NCBI GenBank assembly: GCA_024958715.1
Contig: JANWUS010000080.1
Coordinates: forward strand, 1 to 53,413
DNA: 53,413 bases
Reading direction: 5' to 3'
DNA from: Cyanobium sp. FGCU52
GTDB lineage: Bacteria; Cyanobacteriota; Cyanobacteriia; PCC-6307; Cyanobiaceae
Every line of letters starts with the position of its first letter. Position 1 is the first letter of the stretch. The notes under the pieces are model-generated. The model worked only from the letters and a program-made list of their open reading frames with translations, searched no databases and was not told the origin of the DNA. The position numbers and the translations under genes were made by a program. Shown here piece by piece: positions 43,700 through 50,944 of the stretch.

Positions 43700-44698
43700 A
43701 TGTCCAGGCCCTTTCCCCATCGCTCTGCTCCGGCTCCTTCTGTCTCCGACTGGCTCGATGCCTCCGGCCGCCACCAACCCCTGGCTGAGCGCACCGTGCT
43801 CGAACTGGCCCGCCGCATCCAGCTCTGGCAGACCCACCCCGATGGTCCCGACCGTGCCCCCTGTGCGGTGCGGCGCCGGGCCCTGCGGGCGCGGGACCAG
43901 CTGGTACGCCACAACCTCCGCCTGATCGGCCACACCTGGGCCCGCCATCGCTCCTCTCTCCCCGCCGAGGACGAGGGCACCGCCGATGCCTTTCAGGAGG
44001 CGGCCCTCAGTCTGATCCGGGCGGCCGAGAAGTTCGATCCCCGCCGCGGCTATCGCTTCTCGACCTACGCCAGCTTCTGGGTGCGGCGCGGCTTCTCCAC
44101 CCACGAGCGGCGAGGCAAGCGCATGATCCGCCTGCCCCACGACAAGGTGGCGGTGGTGCTCCGCGCCCAGCGCCTGGCGGAGGAGCACCAAGCCCGCTGG
44201 GGCCGGTTCCCGACCCTGGACTGGCTGGCGGGCCGCTGCGGTCCCCGCGGATCGGCCATTCCGGTGGGGCTGCTGCAGGAACTGCTGGAGCTCTGGCGCC
44301 GAACTGGAACCGGCGAGCTCGATCGTCCCTCCCGGGCGGATGGCGCCCCTGAAGGCCGCTCACTCCTGGATCAGATCCCGGCTCGCTCAACTCCCGACAT
44401 CGGGGCCTTCGATCGGGCGGTGCATCAGGCCGACTTTCCCGACGGCATTGCCACGTGCTTCACCTGTGCGGCCGATGCCAGCGACGAGCAGCGGTCCCTA
44501 CTGCCCCAGCTGCTCACCGTGCTCACTCCCACCGAGCGCAGACTGCTCTGGCACCTCTATCTGCGGGAGCACCCCCTATCGCCCCGCCAGATCCAGCGAG
44601 TGATGGGGCTGGATCGGGAGAGCCAGCAGCGGATGGAGCGGGGGGCGATCGAAAAGCTGAAACAGATGGCGAGGGATGCGGAGATGTGGACGGACTAG
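43700..44698 (+). CDS. RNA polymerase sigma-70-family factor
   Basis: 332 residues. Sigma region 2 is clear: VRHNLRLIGHTWARHRSSL, then DAFQEAALSLIRAAEKFDPR, then YRFSTYASFWVRRGFSTHER (-10 recognition and melting helix) and RLPHDK. Region 3 and a region 4-like C-terminus (LTPTERRLLWHLYLREHPLSPRQIQRVMGL) follow, with an HTH near the end. It is smaller and more divergent than cyanobacterial group 1/2 sigma factors. Preceded by an element operator at 43594. It probably directs transcription of the element's own promoters. Confidence 0.88.
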   Translation: MSRPFPHRSAPAPSVSDWLDASGRHQPLAERTVLELARRIQLWQTHPDGPDRAPCAVRRRALRARDQLVRHNLRLIGHTWARHRSSLPAEDEGTADAFQEAALSLIRAAEKFDPRRGYRFSTYASFWVRRGFSTHERRGKRMIRLPHDKVAVVLRAQRLAEEHQARWGRFPTLDWLAGRCGPRGSAIPVGLLQELLELWRRTGTGELDRPSRADGAPEGRSLLDQIPARSTPDIGAFDRAVHQADFPDGIATCFTCAADASDEQRSLLPQLLTVLTPTERRLLWHLYLREHPLSPRQIQRVMGLDRESQQRMERGAIEKLKQMARDAEMWTD

Positions 44699-44774
44699 CT
44701 TTCAACCAACGGAATTGGTACGCAATAACCGCAGTGGCTCTAGGTCGGCTCCGCCCGCTTACTGATCACATGAG

Positions 44775-45770
44775 TTAGTCTGATCGAATAAGAAAAGGGA
44801 CTCTTCGCTGATTGGTCGTTTCCTGGTTGCTGCCGATATACAAGGTGGGTAGATGGACATAAACGGCGCCTCCACGAAGTGGGGCTCCGGACAAATCGCA
44901 CAATCCAACTCTTTCAAGCTTTAGCTCGCTAACAGTATGGTAGTCCACTAGGAGAGATTCGCCCGTAGCGCGAAGAATCCCCTCTTCGACAGGCATGCCG
45001 TCTAAATCAGTGCAATCGAATGCTTCGCACTCTAGAACGAATGCCACGACGAGAGTGTCAGGCTTCTCTGTGGCATAAAGCTCAATTTTGGCGGTAGACA
45101 CAGATCCTAGTCGCCAACCCTGAGCCGCGTCTGTTTCTCGAAGTTCCTTCTCAACTGCACTGGCAATCGCGCTTGCAATCTGCTCTTTGTTCACAAGAGG
45201 CAAGTGAGGCTCCAGTGCTCTCACCAAATCGATGATTGTGTCGAAAACCTTGACGCGACCCTTGGACTCCTCCTTAAGAAATGGATGAAGCAAGCCATTG
45301 TCGAGAAAGTCCTTGTCTGTTGTCACAAACAGGCATTCTTCATCTTGCTCAAGAATGCATTCCCAGAGAAGGCTATCGCGGAACTGCTCCTTGGTCTTTG
45401 CGGGTGGCCGATGGTCAATTACTCGGTCCATCGCCGCCGTAAGGTGAGCAGGAGTAATTGACAAGGCTTGAATCAAGTGTGCAAGCTCATTGAGCCTAGC
45501 TTCCACGCCTTGATGGATTTGCTCTTGTGCTGGAATGGTTGGTCGGACTGCTAAACCGGCTAGACCTCTCAAAAGGTCTAAGCCGTCATTGATTTTTTTC
45601 AGTTCCGGCGTGAGCCACTCCTTAACTCCATAAAAGATTTCTCGACGCGTGGAATCTGGTAACAGAATTCTTGACTTGCCGCGGCTGACCGCATACAGGA
45701 GCGCCGCTCCCGCGGCCGACCTAAGCATGCGTTCTTTCAGCCAGACATTAGTGTCGAGAGCAATGATCAT
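44775..45770 (-). CDS. PIN-domain protein, A+T-rich, 331 aa
   Basis: The first ~180 residues resemble a PIN nuclease: MIIALDTNVWLKE (Asp6 metal ligand), RDSLLWECILEQDEECLFVTT-DKDF (acidic Glu and Asp ligands) and a final helix. The remaining ~150 residues are a beta-rich domain with DCTDLDGMPVEEG and TLYIGSNQ. The arrangement resembles the PIN-containing DUF4935 family, from memory. It is a stand-alone gene on the opposite strand, visibly richer in A+T than its neighbours, with no antitoxin-like partner. Likely RNase, possibly a toxin or defence effector. Confidence 0.72.
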   Translation of the reverse strand: MIIALDTNVWLKERMLRSAAGAALLYAVSRGKSRILLPDSTRREIFYGVKEWLTPELKKINDGLDLLRGLAGLAVRPTIPAQEQIHQGVEARLNELAHLIQALSITPAHLTAAMDRVIDHRPPAKTKEQFRDSLLWECILEQDEECLFVTTDKDFLDNGLLHPFLKEESKGRVKVFDTIIDLVRALEPHLPLVNKEQIASAIASAVEKELRETDAAQGWRLGSVSTAKIELYATEKPDTLVVAFVLECEAFDCTDLDGMPVEEGILRATGESLLVDYHTVSELKLERVGLCDLSGAPLRGGAVYVHLPTLYIGSNQETTNQRRVPFLIRSD

Positions 45771-46136
45771 TCGATCTCAAGCTGGCACGGGGTTGGGCAA
45801 GGAAAAATCTTGCCTTGGAGTCTAACTATTGCACTGATTCCTGCAGGGTGCATCTCGTTATTCTAGGGGCCAATCGCTGTCATGATAGCAGCAGCAAGGA
45901 TCAATTGCTTCATCGGAGCCGGCTTGGCGGTGTGTCGAAAGCTACAGGGGACGATCAATTAAGTCGTTTCGACTGATAGAGCTGAAGTTGCACAAACATA
46001 TCCAATTGGGCCTGTGCGTGCCAGTAAGTCCGTGCTTTTGAATCGCTCTATTGTTAAGTCACGCACAGCAGCCTCCAGCACCATTTGGCAAGTCTTGCCT
46101 CCATGGATAGAACAGTAGATACCCCGCTCCCTCCCC
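45771..46136. other. Interval between PIN gene and LuxR-type regulator
   Basis: About 365 bases, moderately A+T-rich. The only structure I see is a short hairpin AGTCG-TTT-CGACT at 45962-45974 and TAGATA at 46116, a plausible -10 for the regulator gene (21 nt before its ATG). A minus-strand frame of about 41 codons (ending at 45959) is open but unsupported. Confidence 0.4.
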
Positions 46137-46874
46137 ATGGAGCTGCTGCAGCCCCCGGATCCGGACACCATCGCCCGGCTCGCGCCGCTGTTCGAGGGCT
46201 GGACCCTGGGGGTCTGCACCGCCAGCGGGCCTCTGCGCACCGTCTTTGCCTGGGGCTACCAGTACCCCCGCTGGCAGGCCGCCTCGATCGCCGAGTTCCT
46301 CGCCCTGCCCATTCCTGAGGACACCAAGCTGATGCTGGTGGCCAGTGACGACCTGCCCGATGGCGGCGTGCTCGATCTGATCACCCCCCTTCGGGAACGC
46401 TTCCCGCCCGAGCAGCTGCGGGTGGTGCTGGTGCTCGAGGACCGGATCGACGCCCACCGGCTGCGGGCCTTCAGCGAGGCCGGGGTGGAGGGGCTCTGCC
46501 GTGAGGGGGCCGTGGGCAACGGGCTGCTGCTCAACGCCATTCTGTTTGCGGCCCGTGGCGGGCGGATGACGGATCCGCTGTTCACCTCCCGGCTTGTCAA
46601 CCCCGAGGCCGCGGCCCGGGCCGCTGGGGCCTTTGAGGCCCTCACCGATCGGGAGCGGGAACTGCTGCGCCAGCTGTGCCTCGGTTTCAACAGCAGCGAG
46701 ATCGCGTCTCGCCTCGGCCTGCGCGATGACACGGTGCGCCGCTGCCTCAGCGACGCCTACCAGAAGATCGGGGTGCGCGATCGCTCCCAGGCCATCGGTT
46801 GGAGCCTCTGCCACGGCCTGCTCAGGCTGCAGGATCTGCAGCAGGTCTATGCCCCTCTCCCTCCCAGCCGCTGA
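46137..46874 (+). CDS. LuxR-type transcriptional regulator with non-canonical N-domain
   Basis: 245 residues. The C-terminal LuxR HTH is clear: LTDRERELLRQLCLGFNSSE, then IASRLGLRDDTVRRCLSDAYQKIGVRDRSQAI. The N-terminal ~165 residues resemble a receiver-like fold (LMLVASDDLPDGGVLDLI, then LRVVLVLEDRIDAHRLRAFS) but without a recognisable phosphoacceptor set, so a pseudo-receiver. Its 3' end overlaps the convergent gene at 46822 by 53 bp. It is in line with the element's other regulators. Confidence 0.85.
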   Translation: MELLQPPDPDTIARLAPLFEGWTLGVCTASGPLRTVFAWGYQYPRWQAASIAEFLALPIPEDTKLMLVASDDLPDGGVLDLITPLRERFPPEQLRVVLVLEDRIDAHRLRAFSEAGVEGLCREGAVGNGLLLNAILFAARGGRMTDPLFTSRLVNPEAAARAAGAFEALTDRERELLRQLCLGFNSSEIASRLGLRDDTVRRCLSDAYQKIGVRDRSQAIGWSLCHGLLRLQDLQQVYAPLPPSR

Positions 46875-47238
46875 TCAGCTCCGCCAGCGACTCGGCCACC
46901 AGCAGCTGATTGACCTCCAGCAGCCGGTACTCCTGCACTGAGGCCGGCAGCCAGCGCCGCAGCGCTTCCCCGGAGCCGAGGGGGACCGGATGGCGCAGAT
47001 GACGCAGCGGTGCCAGGAACGGCAGCCAGAACTCCTCGCCCTCGCGCGTGAACAGGAACTCCAGGCTGTTGATCGGCGCCACCTCGGCCACCGCTTCCGC
47101 CTGCGGATGCAGCACCACCAGGTAGGCCAGATCGAGCACGTCCACCTGCGGGATCGCCACCGGCAGCCAGAAACCCCGCTGGCAGGCCCGCTCCAGCGCC
47201 CCCGACTCGTGCACGGTGAGCAACAGATCCAGGGGCAT
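46822..47238 (-). CDS. Unknown protein, 138 aa, overlapping the LuxR gene
   Basis: From the ATG at 47238: MPLDLLLTVHESGALERACQ, then RGFWLPVAIPQVDVLDLAYL. The middle (APINSLEFLFTREGEEFWLPF) and LLEVNQLLVAESLAELI look like a structured soluble protein. Upstream open sequence to 47295 is Arg-rich. It is convergent with the LuxR-type gene and shares 53 bp of 3' ends. No family is recognised. Confidence 0.6.
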   Translation of the reverse strand: MPLDLLLTVHESGALERACQRGFWLPVAIPQVDVLDLAYLVVLHPQAEAVAEVAPINSLEFLFTREGEEFWLPFLAPLRHLRHPVPLGSGEALRRWLPASVQEYRLLEVNQLLVAESLAELISGWEGEGHRPAADPAA

Positions 47239-47508
47239 AGGCAGCGGTCGAACAGCCTCCCGGCCTATCCGGCGGCGATGGGGAGGGTCAGCCAATGGAC
47301 ATGGCCCCGCCGCGCACAGCTGCGATGGCCGATCCCACGGATGTGGGGTTGGCCTGCTGTGCCCTGAATCCGTAGGCCCGTCGCCACTGGGTTCTGCCCA
47401 TCAGGCCCGGCGCGGCGGCGGCCGCTTTCTTCCGGTTTGCTTTTGCTGGCGCATCCCAAGCCAGCGGCCCCGCGGCCGGAACCCTCTGCTGGTTCCCGCG
47501 TGCCACCA

Positions 47509-47652
47509 ATGCTCAAGGACCTGCCCCGTGCCCTTGGCGTGGGCCTGCTGCTGGCCCTGATGACGCACCTGCCCGATCACCTGGCGGCCATGGGCCGCAG
47601 CCCGGCTTCGCCCCATATGGGCCTGTCCGAGTTCGTACAGGAGAGCGACTAG
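47509..47652 (+). CDS. Possible small membrane protein, 47 aa
   Basis: From the ATG at 47509: MLKDLPRALGVGLLLALMTH, one hydrophobic segment, ending GLSEFVQESD. The stop codon TAG (47650-47652) is the same triplet that follows the operator at a fixed 9 nt, so coding and promoter signals overlap. No close family is recognised and it may be non-coding. Confidence 0.35.
   Translation: MLKDLPRALGVGLLLALMTHLPDHLAAMGRSPASPHMGLSEFVQESD
47623..47652 (+). promoter_or_regulatory. Element promoter module B (operator, 9 nt, TAG)
   Basis: CTGTCCGA-GT-TCGTACAG at 47623-47640 (one mismatch in the arms), nine bases, then TAG at 47650. The ATG of the sigma-like gene is 26 nt after the T of TAG. The same geometry recurs at 42676 and 50893. 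Confidence 0.62.
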
Positions 47653-47675
47653 CCTGCGCGGTCGCTTCCCCGCCG

Positions 47676-48155
47676 ATGCCTGCTGCTCCCACGGCCCGCA
47701 TGAGCGAGGCCCAGCGCCGGTTCGCCGTCACCCACATCAACCTCGCCCGCCAGCAGGCCCGGCGCTTCTCGCTGCGGCACGGCATCCCCTACGACGAACT
47801 GCTCGGTGCCGCCTACCTGGGGCTGTGCAAGGGAGCCCTCGGCTACGACCCCGCCCGCGGCCACCGCCCCTCCAGCTACCTGGTGCCCAAGGTCAAAGGC
47901 GAGCTGCTGCACCATCTGCGCGACACCGGCTTCCAGCTGCGCATCAGCCACCGCGCCCGCGAGCTCTGGATGCGCGCCCGCAGGCCCCTGGCCCTGGGCC
48001 TCAGTGACGCCGAGATCGCCCGCCGCTGCGGCGTGGCCCTCACCGAATGGCTGGAGTGCCGCCGTGCCTGCGGCCAGCGGCCCCTGTCGCTGGAAGGGGA
48101 GCTCACCCAGGAGATTGAGGATGGCGAGAGCCTGGCCGCCGTGGCGTGTCCCTGA
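47676..48155 (+). CDS. Short sigma-70-like protein
   Basis: 159 residues. Sigma region 2 is visible: INLARQQARRFSLRHGIPYD, then ELLGAAYLGLCKGALGYDPA, then YLVPKVKGELLHHLRDTGFQ, with a region 3-like HTH (LGLSDAEIARRCGVALTEWL). There is no region 4, so it cannot be a standard free-standing sigma. It may work with the larger sigma at 43700, bind core polymerase as a partial factor, or act as an anti- or co-sigma. It starts at promoter module B. Confidence 0.78.
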   Translation: MPAAPTARMSEAQRRFAVTHINLARQQARRFSLRHGIPYDELLGAAYLGLCKGALGYDPARGHRPSSYLVPKVKGELLHHLRDTGFQLRISHRARELWMRARRPLALGLSDAEIARRCGVALTEWLECRRACGQRPLSLEGELTQEIEDGESLAAVACP

Positions 48156-48218
48156 TTCGCTCCGGTATGTGAGATCTACCCCGGTTTCACCACAGGTTTG
48201 GCATCATCGCGTCCGCCC

Positions 48219-48224
48219 TTGACA
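48219..48224 (+). promoter_or_regulatory. Possible -35 box of the nadM promoter
   Basis: A perfect TTGACA at 48219-48224, with TAGCAA 18 bp downstream as a weak -10. Its position upstream of the structured leader and nadM fits a housekeeping-type promoter. This is the best sigma-70-like -35 I see in the element. Confidence 0.4.
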
Positions 48225-48249
48225 CTCACCGCGCTCCGGGGGTAGCAAG

Positions 48250-48293
48250 GAGATGCCTGCCGGTGAGGCGGGCTTCATCTCAGGGATTCTGAG
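48250..48293 (+). promoter_or_regulatory. Structured leader of nadM with two exclusive hairpins
   Basis: Stem P1: GAGATG (48250-48255) pairs with CATCTC (48276-48281), enclosing an inner CCTGCC/GGCGGG stem. Alternative stem: CTCAG (48279-48283) pairs with CTGAG (48289-48293), which covers the GAGG ribosome-binding stretch at 48291-48294. The two stems share the bases CTC and cannot form together. This looks like a translation switch upstream of an NAD-biosynthesis gene. Ligand unknown; not a known riboswitch by sight. Confidence 0.5.
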
Positions 48294-48299
48294 GTCACC

Positions 48300-49316
48300 A
48301 TGACATTCGATGTTGCCGTCCTGATCGGACGGTTCCAGCCCTTTCATCAGGGCCATCTCCACTTGGTGGGGACTGCTCTGGAGCGTGCCGATCGCCTGCT
48401 CATCCTCCTGGGCAGCCATCGCTGTGCTCCCGATACCCGCAACCCCTGGAGCAGCCAGGAACGCGAGCAGATGATCCGCGCCGCCCTGCCGGATTCCCTG
48501 CAGGAGCGGATCGAGTTCATTCCCCTGCGCGATCACCTCTACTCCGACAACCTCTGGCTCGCCGAGGTGCAGCAGAAGGTCACCAGCGCCACCGAGGAAG
48601 GCGATCGGGTGCTGCTCGTCGGCCACCGCAAGGACCGCAGCAGCTACTACCTCGAACTCTTCCCCCAATGGGAGCGCGAGGACGTCCCCATCCGCGGGGA
48701 CATCCACTCCACCGCCATCCGTGAGGCCTTCTTCTCAGGCCAACCGGAGGAGATCTGGGCCGCCGATCTGCCCCCGGCGGTGCAGGCCCAGCTGGCGGCC
48801 TACCGCAAAACCGGCCGCTACTGCTGGCTGGCGGAGGAGGCGGCCTACATCCGCACCTACCGACAGATCTGGTCGGTCGCGCCCTATCCGCCCACCTTCG
48901 TGACCACCGATGCGGTGGTCGTCCAGTCCGGCCATGTGCTCGTGGTCAAGCGCCGCGTGCGGCCCGGCCAGGGTCTGATCGCCCTGCCTGGCGGCTACCT
49001 GCACCAGGACGAGAAGGTGGTCGACGGGATGCTGCGCGAACTGCGCGAGGAGACCGGCCTCAAAGTGCCAAAGCCCGTGCTGGAGGGCTCGATCGCCGGC
49101 AGCCATGTCTTCGATGCACCGGGGCGATCGGCGCGGGCTCGGGTGATCACCCATGCCTTCCTGATCCAGCTCAAGGCCGGCCCCCTGCCGGCGGTCCGCG
49201 GGGCCGATGACGCCGAGAAGGCGTTCTGGATGCCGCTCGCGGACATCTACGCCCACGAGGACAACTTCTTCGAGGACCACGTGCAGATCATCCAGCACTT
49301 CATCTCCAGGTTCTGA
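48300..49316 (+). CDS. nadM: Bifunctional NMN adenylyltransferase / Nudix hydrolase (NadM-Nudix)
   Basis: 338 residues. The N-terminal nucleotidyltransferase (1-~180) has VLIGRFQPFHQGHL and the second ATP-binding motif GDIHSTAIR, so it should make NAD+ from NMN and ATP. The C-terminal Nudix domain has a complete G-x5-E-x7-REL-x-EE-x-G box starting GGYLHQDEKV, the arrangement known from cyanobacterial and phage proteins that cleave ADP-ribose-type compounds. The ATG follows GAGG and the leader described above. The nadV gene lies 155 bp downstream in the same direction. Confidence 0.95.
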   Translation: MTFDVAVLIGRFQPFHQGHLHLVGTALERADRLLILLGSHRCAPDTRNPWSSQEREQMIRAALPDSLQERIEFIPLRDHLYSDNLWLAEVQQKVTSATEEGDRVLLVGHRKDRSSYYLELFPQWEREDVPIRGDIHSTAIREAFFSGQPEEIWAADLPPAVQAQLAAYRKTGRYCWLAEEAAYIRTYRQIWSVAPYPPTFVTTDAVVVQSGHVLVVKRRVRPGQGLIALPGGYLHQDEKVVDGMLRELREETGLKVPKPVLEGSIAGSHVFDAPGRSARARVITHAFLIQLKAGPLPAVRGADDAEKAFWMPLADIYAHEDNFFEDHVQIIQHFISRF

Positions 49317-49455
49317 GTGGCTGCCGCTGCACCGGCAACACCGTCGGTGGGGCCTTCCCATCCGATCGGTGCATGCGCCGGAAAGCGTTTCTGGCCCTGC
49401 TTTGTTCCTTGCCTCTTGGCCTGGGTGGACCGGGCCGGGGCCCCCCATCCACTTC

Positions 49456-49468
49456 GTGCGGAGCGCAC
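49456..49468 (+). promoter_or_regulatory. Ribosome-binding-site hairpin of nadV
   Basis: GTGCG-GAG-CGCAC: the GGAG ribosome-binding stretch (49460-49463) starts at the last base of the left arm and fills the loop, ending 8 nt before the ATG at 49472. Local structure may tune translation of nadV. Confidence 0.4.
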
Positions 49469-49471
49469 ACC

Positions 49472-50851
49472 ATGGATATCAACCTTCTGCTCGACACCGA
49501 CAGCTACAAGGCCAGCCACTGGCTCCAGTACCCCCGCGATCTCACCGCCATGGGGGCCTACCTGGAGAGCCGCGGCGGCGAGAACCCCGAAACCCTGTTC
49601 TTCGGGCTGCAGATGCTGCTGCAGCAGTCCTTCACCACCCCGATCACCCAGACGGATGTGGAGGACGCCGAGGAGTTCTGGCGGAGCCACGGCCTCCCCT
49701 TCAACCGCCAGGGCTGGGAGCGCGTCGTACAGGTTCATAGCGGCCGGCTGCCTCTGCGCATCCGTGCCGTACCGGAGGGCAGCCGCGTTCCCACCGGCCA
49801 GGTGCTGATGACGGTGGAGTCCACCGATCCCCAGCTCCCCTGGCTCGTCACCTGGGTCGAGACCCAGCTGCTGCGCGTCTGGTATCCGATCACTGTCGCC
49901 ACCCGCAGCTGGCAGCTGCGCACCGTGCTTGAGGCCGCACTGGAGCGCTCCGCCGACGACCCCGCCGGTGAACTCCTCTTCCGCCTGCACGACTTCGGCT
50001 CGCGCGGCGTCTCCAGCCCCCAGAGCGCCGCGATCGGCGGTCTTTCGCATCTGATCGCCTTCCGCGGCACCGACACCGGCGCCGCCCTGGTGGCTGGACG
50101 CCGCTACTACGACTGCCCGATGGCCGGCTTCTCGATCCCCGCCGCCGAGCACTCCACGGTCCTGGCCTGGGGGCAGGAGCATGAAGCGCAGGCCTACCGC
50201 AACATCCTCGATCGCTTCGCCAGGCCGGGGGCCGTACTGGCGGTGGTGTCCGACTCCTACGACCTCTGGAACGCGGTGGATCACCTCTGGGGCGAGCAGC
50301 TGCGTCAGCAGGTGATCGACTCGGGCGCCACCGTGGTGATCCGACCCGACTCCGGCGATCCGCTTCGGATCGTGCCGGAACTGCTCCGTCGCCTGGAGGC
50401 TCGCTTCGGCAGCCGGGTGAACGGCAAGGGTTACCGCGTACTCGAGCACGTGCGGGTGATCCAGGGCGACGCCATCACCACCGAGACCCTGCCCCTGGTG
50501 CTGGAGGCCGTCCTGGCAGCGGGCTTCAGCGCCGAGAACGTCGCCTACGGCATGGGCGGGGGCCTGCTGCAGCAGCTGAACCGCGACACCCAGCGCTTTG
50601 CCTACAAGGTGTCCTGGGTCGAGCGGTCGGGCCGCATCCAACCGGTCCACAAGAGCCCGATCACCGATCCGGGCAAGACCAGCAAAGCCGGCGTGCTCGA
50701 TCTGATCCGCAGCGATGGCACCTACCGCACGGTGGTGAGAGAGGCACCGGGCATCCATCTCGACTCCTGCCTGCAGACGGTGTACGAGAACGGCGAGCTG
50801 CTCAACCGCACCACCCTCGATCAGGTTCGGGAGCGGGCGGAGCAGGGCTGA
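49472..50851 (+). CDS. nadV: Nicotinamide phosphoribosyltransferase
   Basis: 459 residues starting MDINLLLDTDSYKASHW, the normal NadV/NAMPT opening. An in-frame ATG at 49373 would add 33 residues of signal-like sequence and is unlikely. Conserved active-site segments are LFRLHDFGSRGVSS, FRGTDTGAALVA, IPAAEHSTVLAWG, TVVIRPDSGDPLRIV and AYGMGGGLLQQ. It makes NMN from nicotinamide and PRPP, the substrate for NadM just upstream. Together they recycle nicotinamide to NAD+ in two steps. Confidence 0.97.
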   Translation: MDINLLLDTDSYKASHWLQYPRDLTAMGAYLESRGGENPETLFFGLQMLLQQSFTTPITQTDVEDAEEFWRSHGLPFNRQGWERVVQVHSGRLPLRIRAVPEGSRVPTGQVLMTVESTDPQLPWLVTWVETQLLRVWYPITVATRSWQLRTVLEAALERSADDPAGELLFRLHDFGSRGVSSPQSAAIGGLSHLIAFRGTDTGAALVAGRRYYDCPMAGFSIPAAEHSTVLAWGQEHEAQAYRNILDRFARPGAVLAVVSDSYDLWNAVDHLWGEQLRQQVIDSGATVVIRPDSGDPLRIVPELLRRLEARFGSRVNGKGYRVLEHVRVIQGDAITTETLPLVLEAVLAAGFSAENVAYGMGGGLLQQLNRDTQRFAYKVSWVERSGRIQPVHKSPITDPGKTSKAGVLDLIRSDGTYRTVVREAPGIHLDSCLQTVYENGELLNRTTLDQVRERAEQG

Positions 50852-50883
50852 GGCTCTGGCGCAGCCGGCGGCAGGTTCCCGAT

Positions 50884-50922
50884 CCCAGAGCCCTGTACGA
50901 CTTCGTACAGGGCTCTGGGTAG
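50884..50922 (+). promoter_or_regulatory. 36-bp perfect palindrome, promoter module C
   Basis: CCCAGAGCCCTGTACGA (50884-50900), CT, then its exact complement to 50919: arms of 17 bp. Its centre is the operator CTGTACGA-CT-TCGTACAG. TAG follows immediately (50920), exactly 9 nt after the operator arm, and the phosphoesterase ATG is 25 nt from the T of TAG. It may also terminate the nadV transcript, but it has no T-tract. Confidence 0.68.
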
Positions 50923-50944
50923 CCTGCCGCACCTGCGCTCCCGC

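Noticed and set aside
45959-46081. Minus-strand frame of ~41 codons starting near 46081
   Set aside because: No ribosome binding site, no homologous motif, and it overlaps the regulator's promoter region.
49373-49471. In-frame upstream start of nadV giving a signal-peptide-like N-terminus
   Set aside because: NAMPT proteins are cytoplasmic and open with MDINLLLDTDSYK, which matches the ATG at 49472 with its own ribosome-binding stretch.
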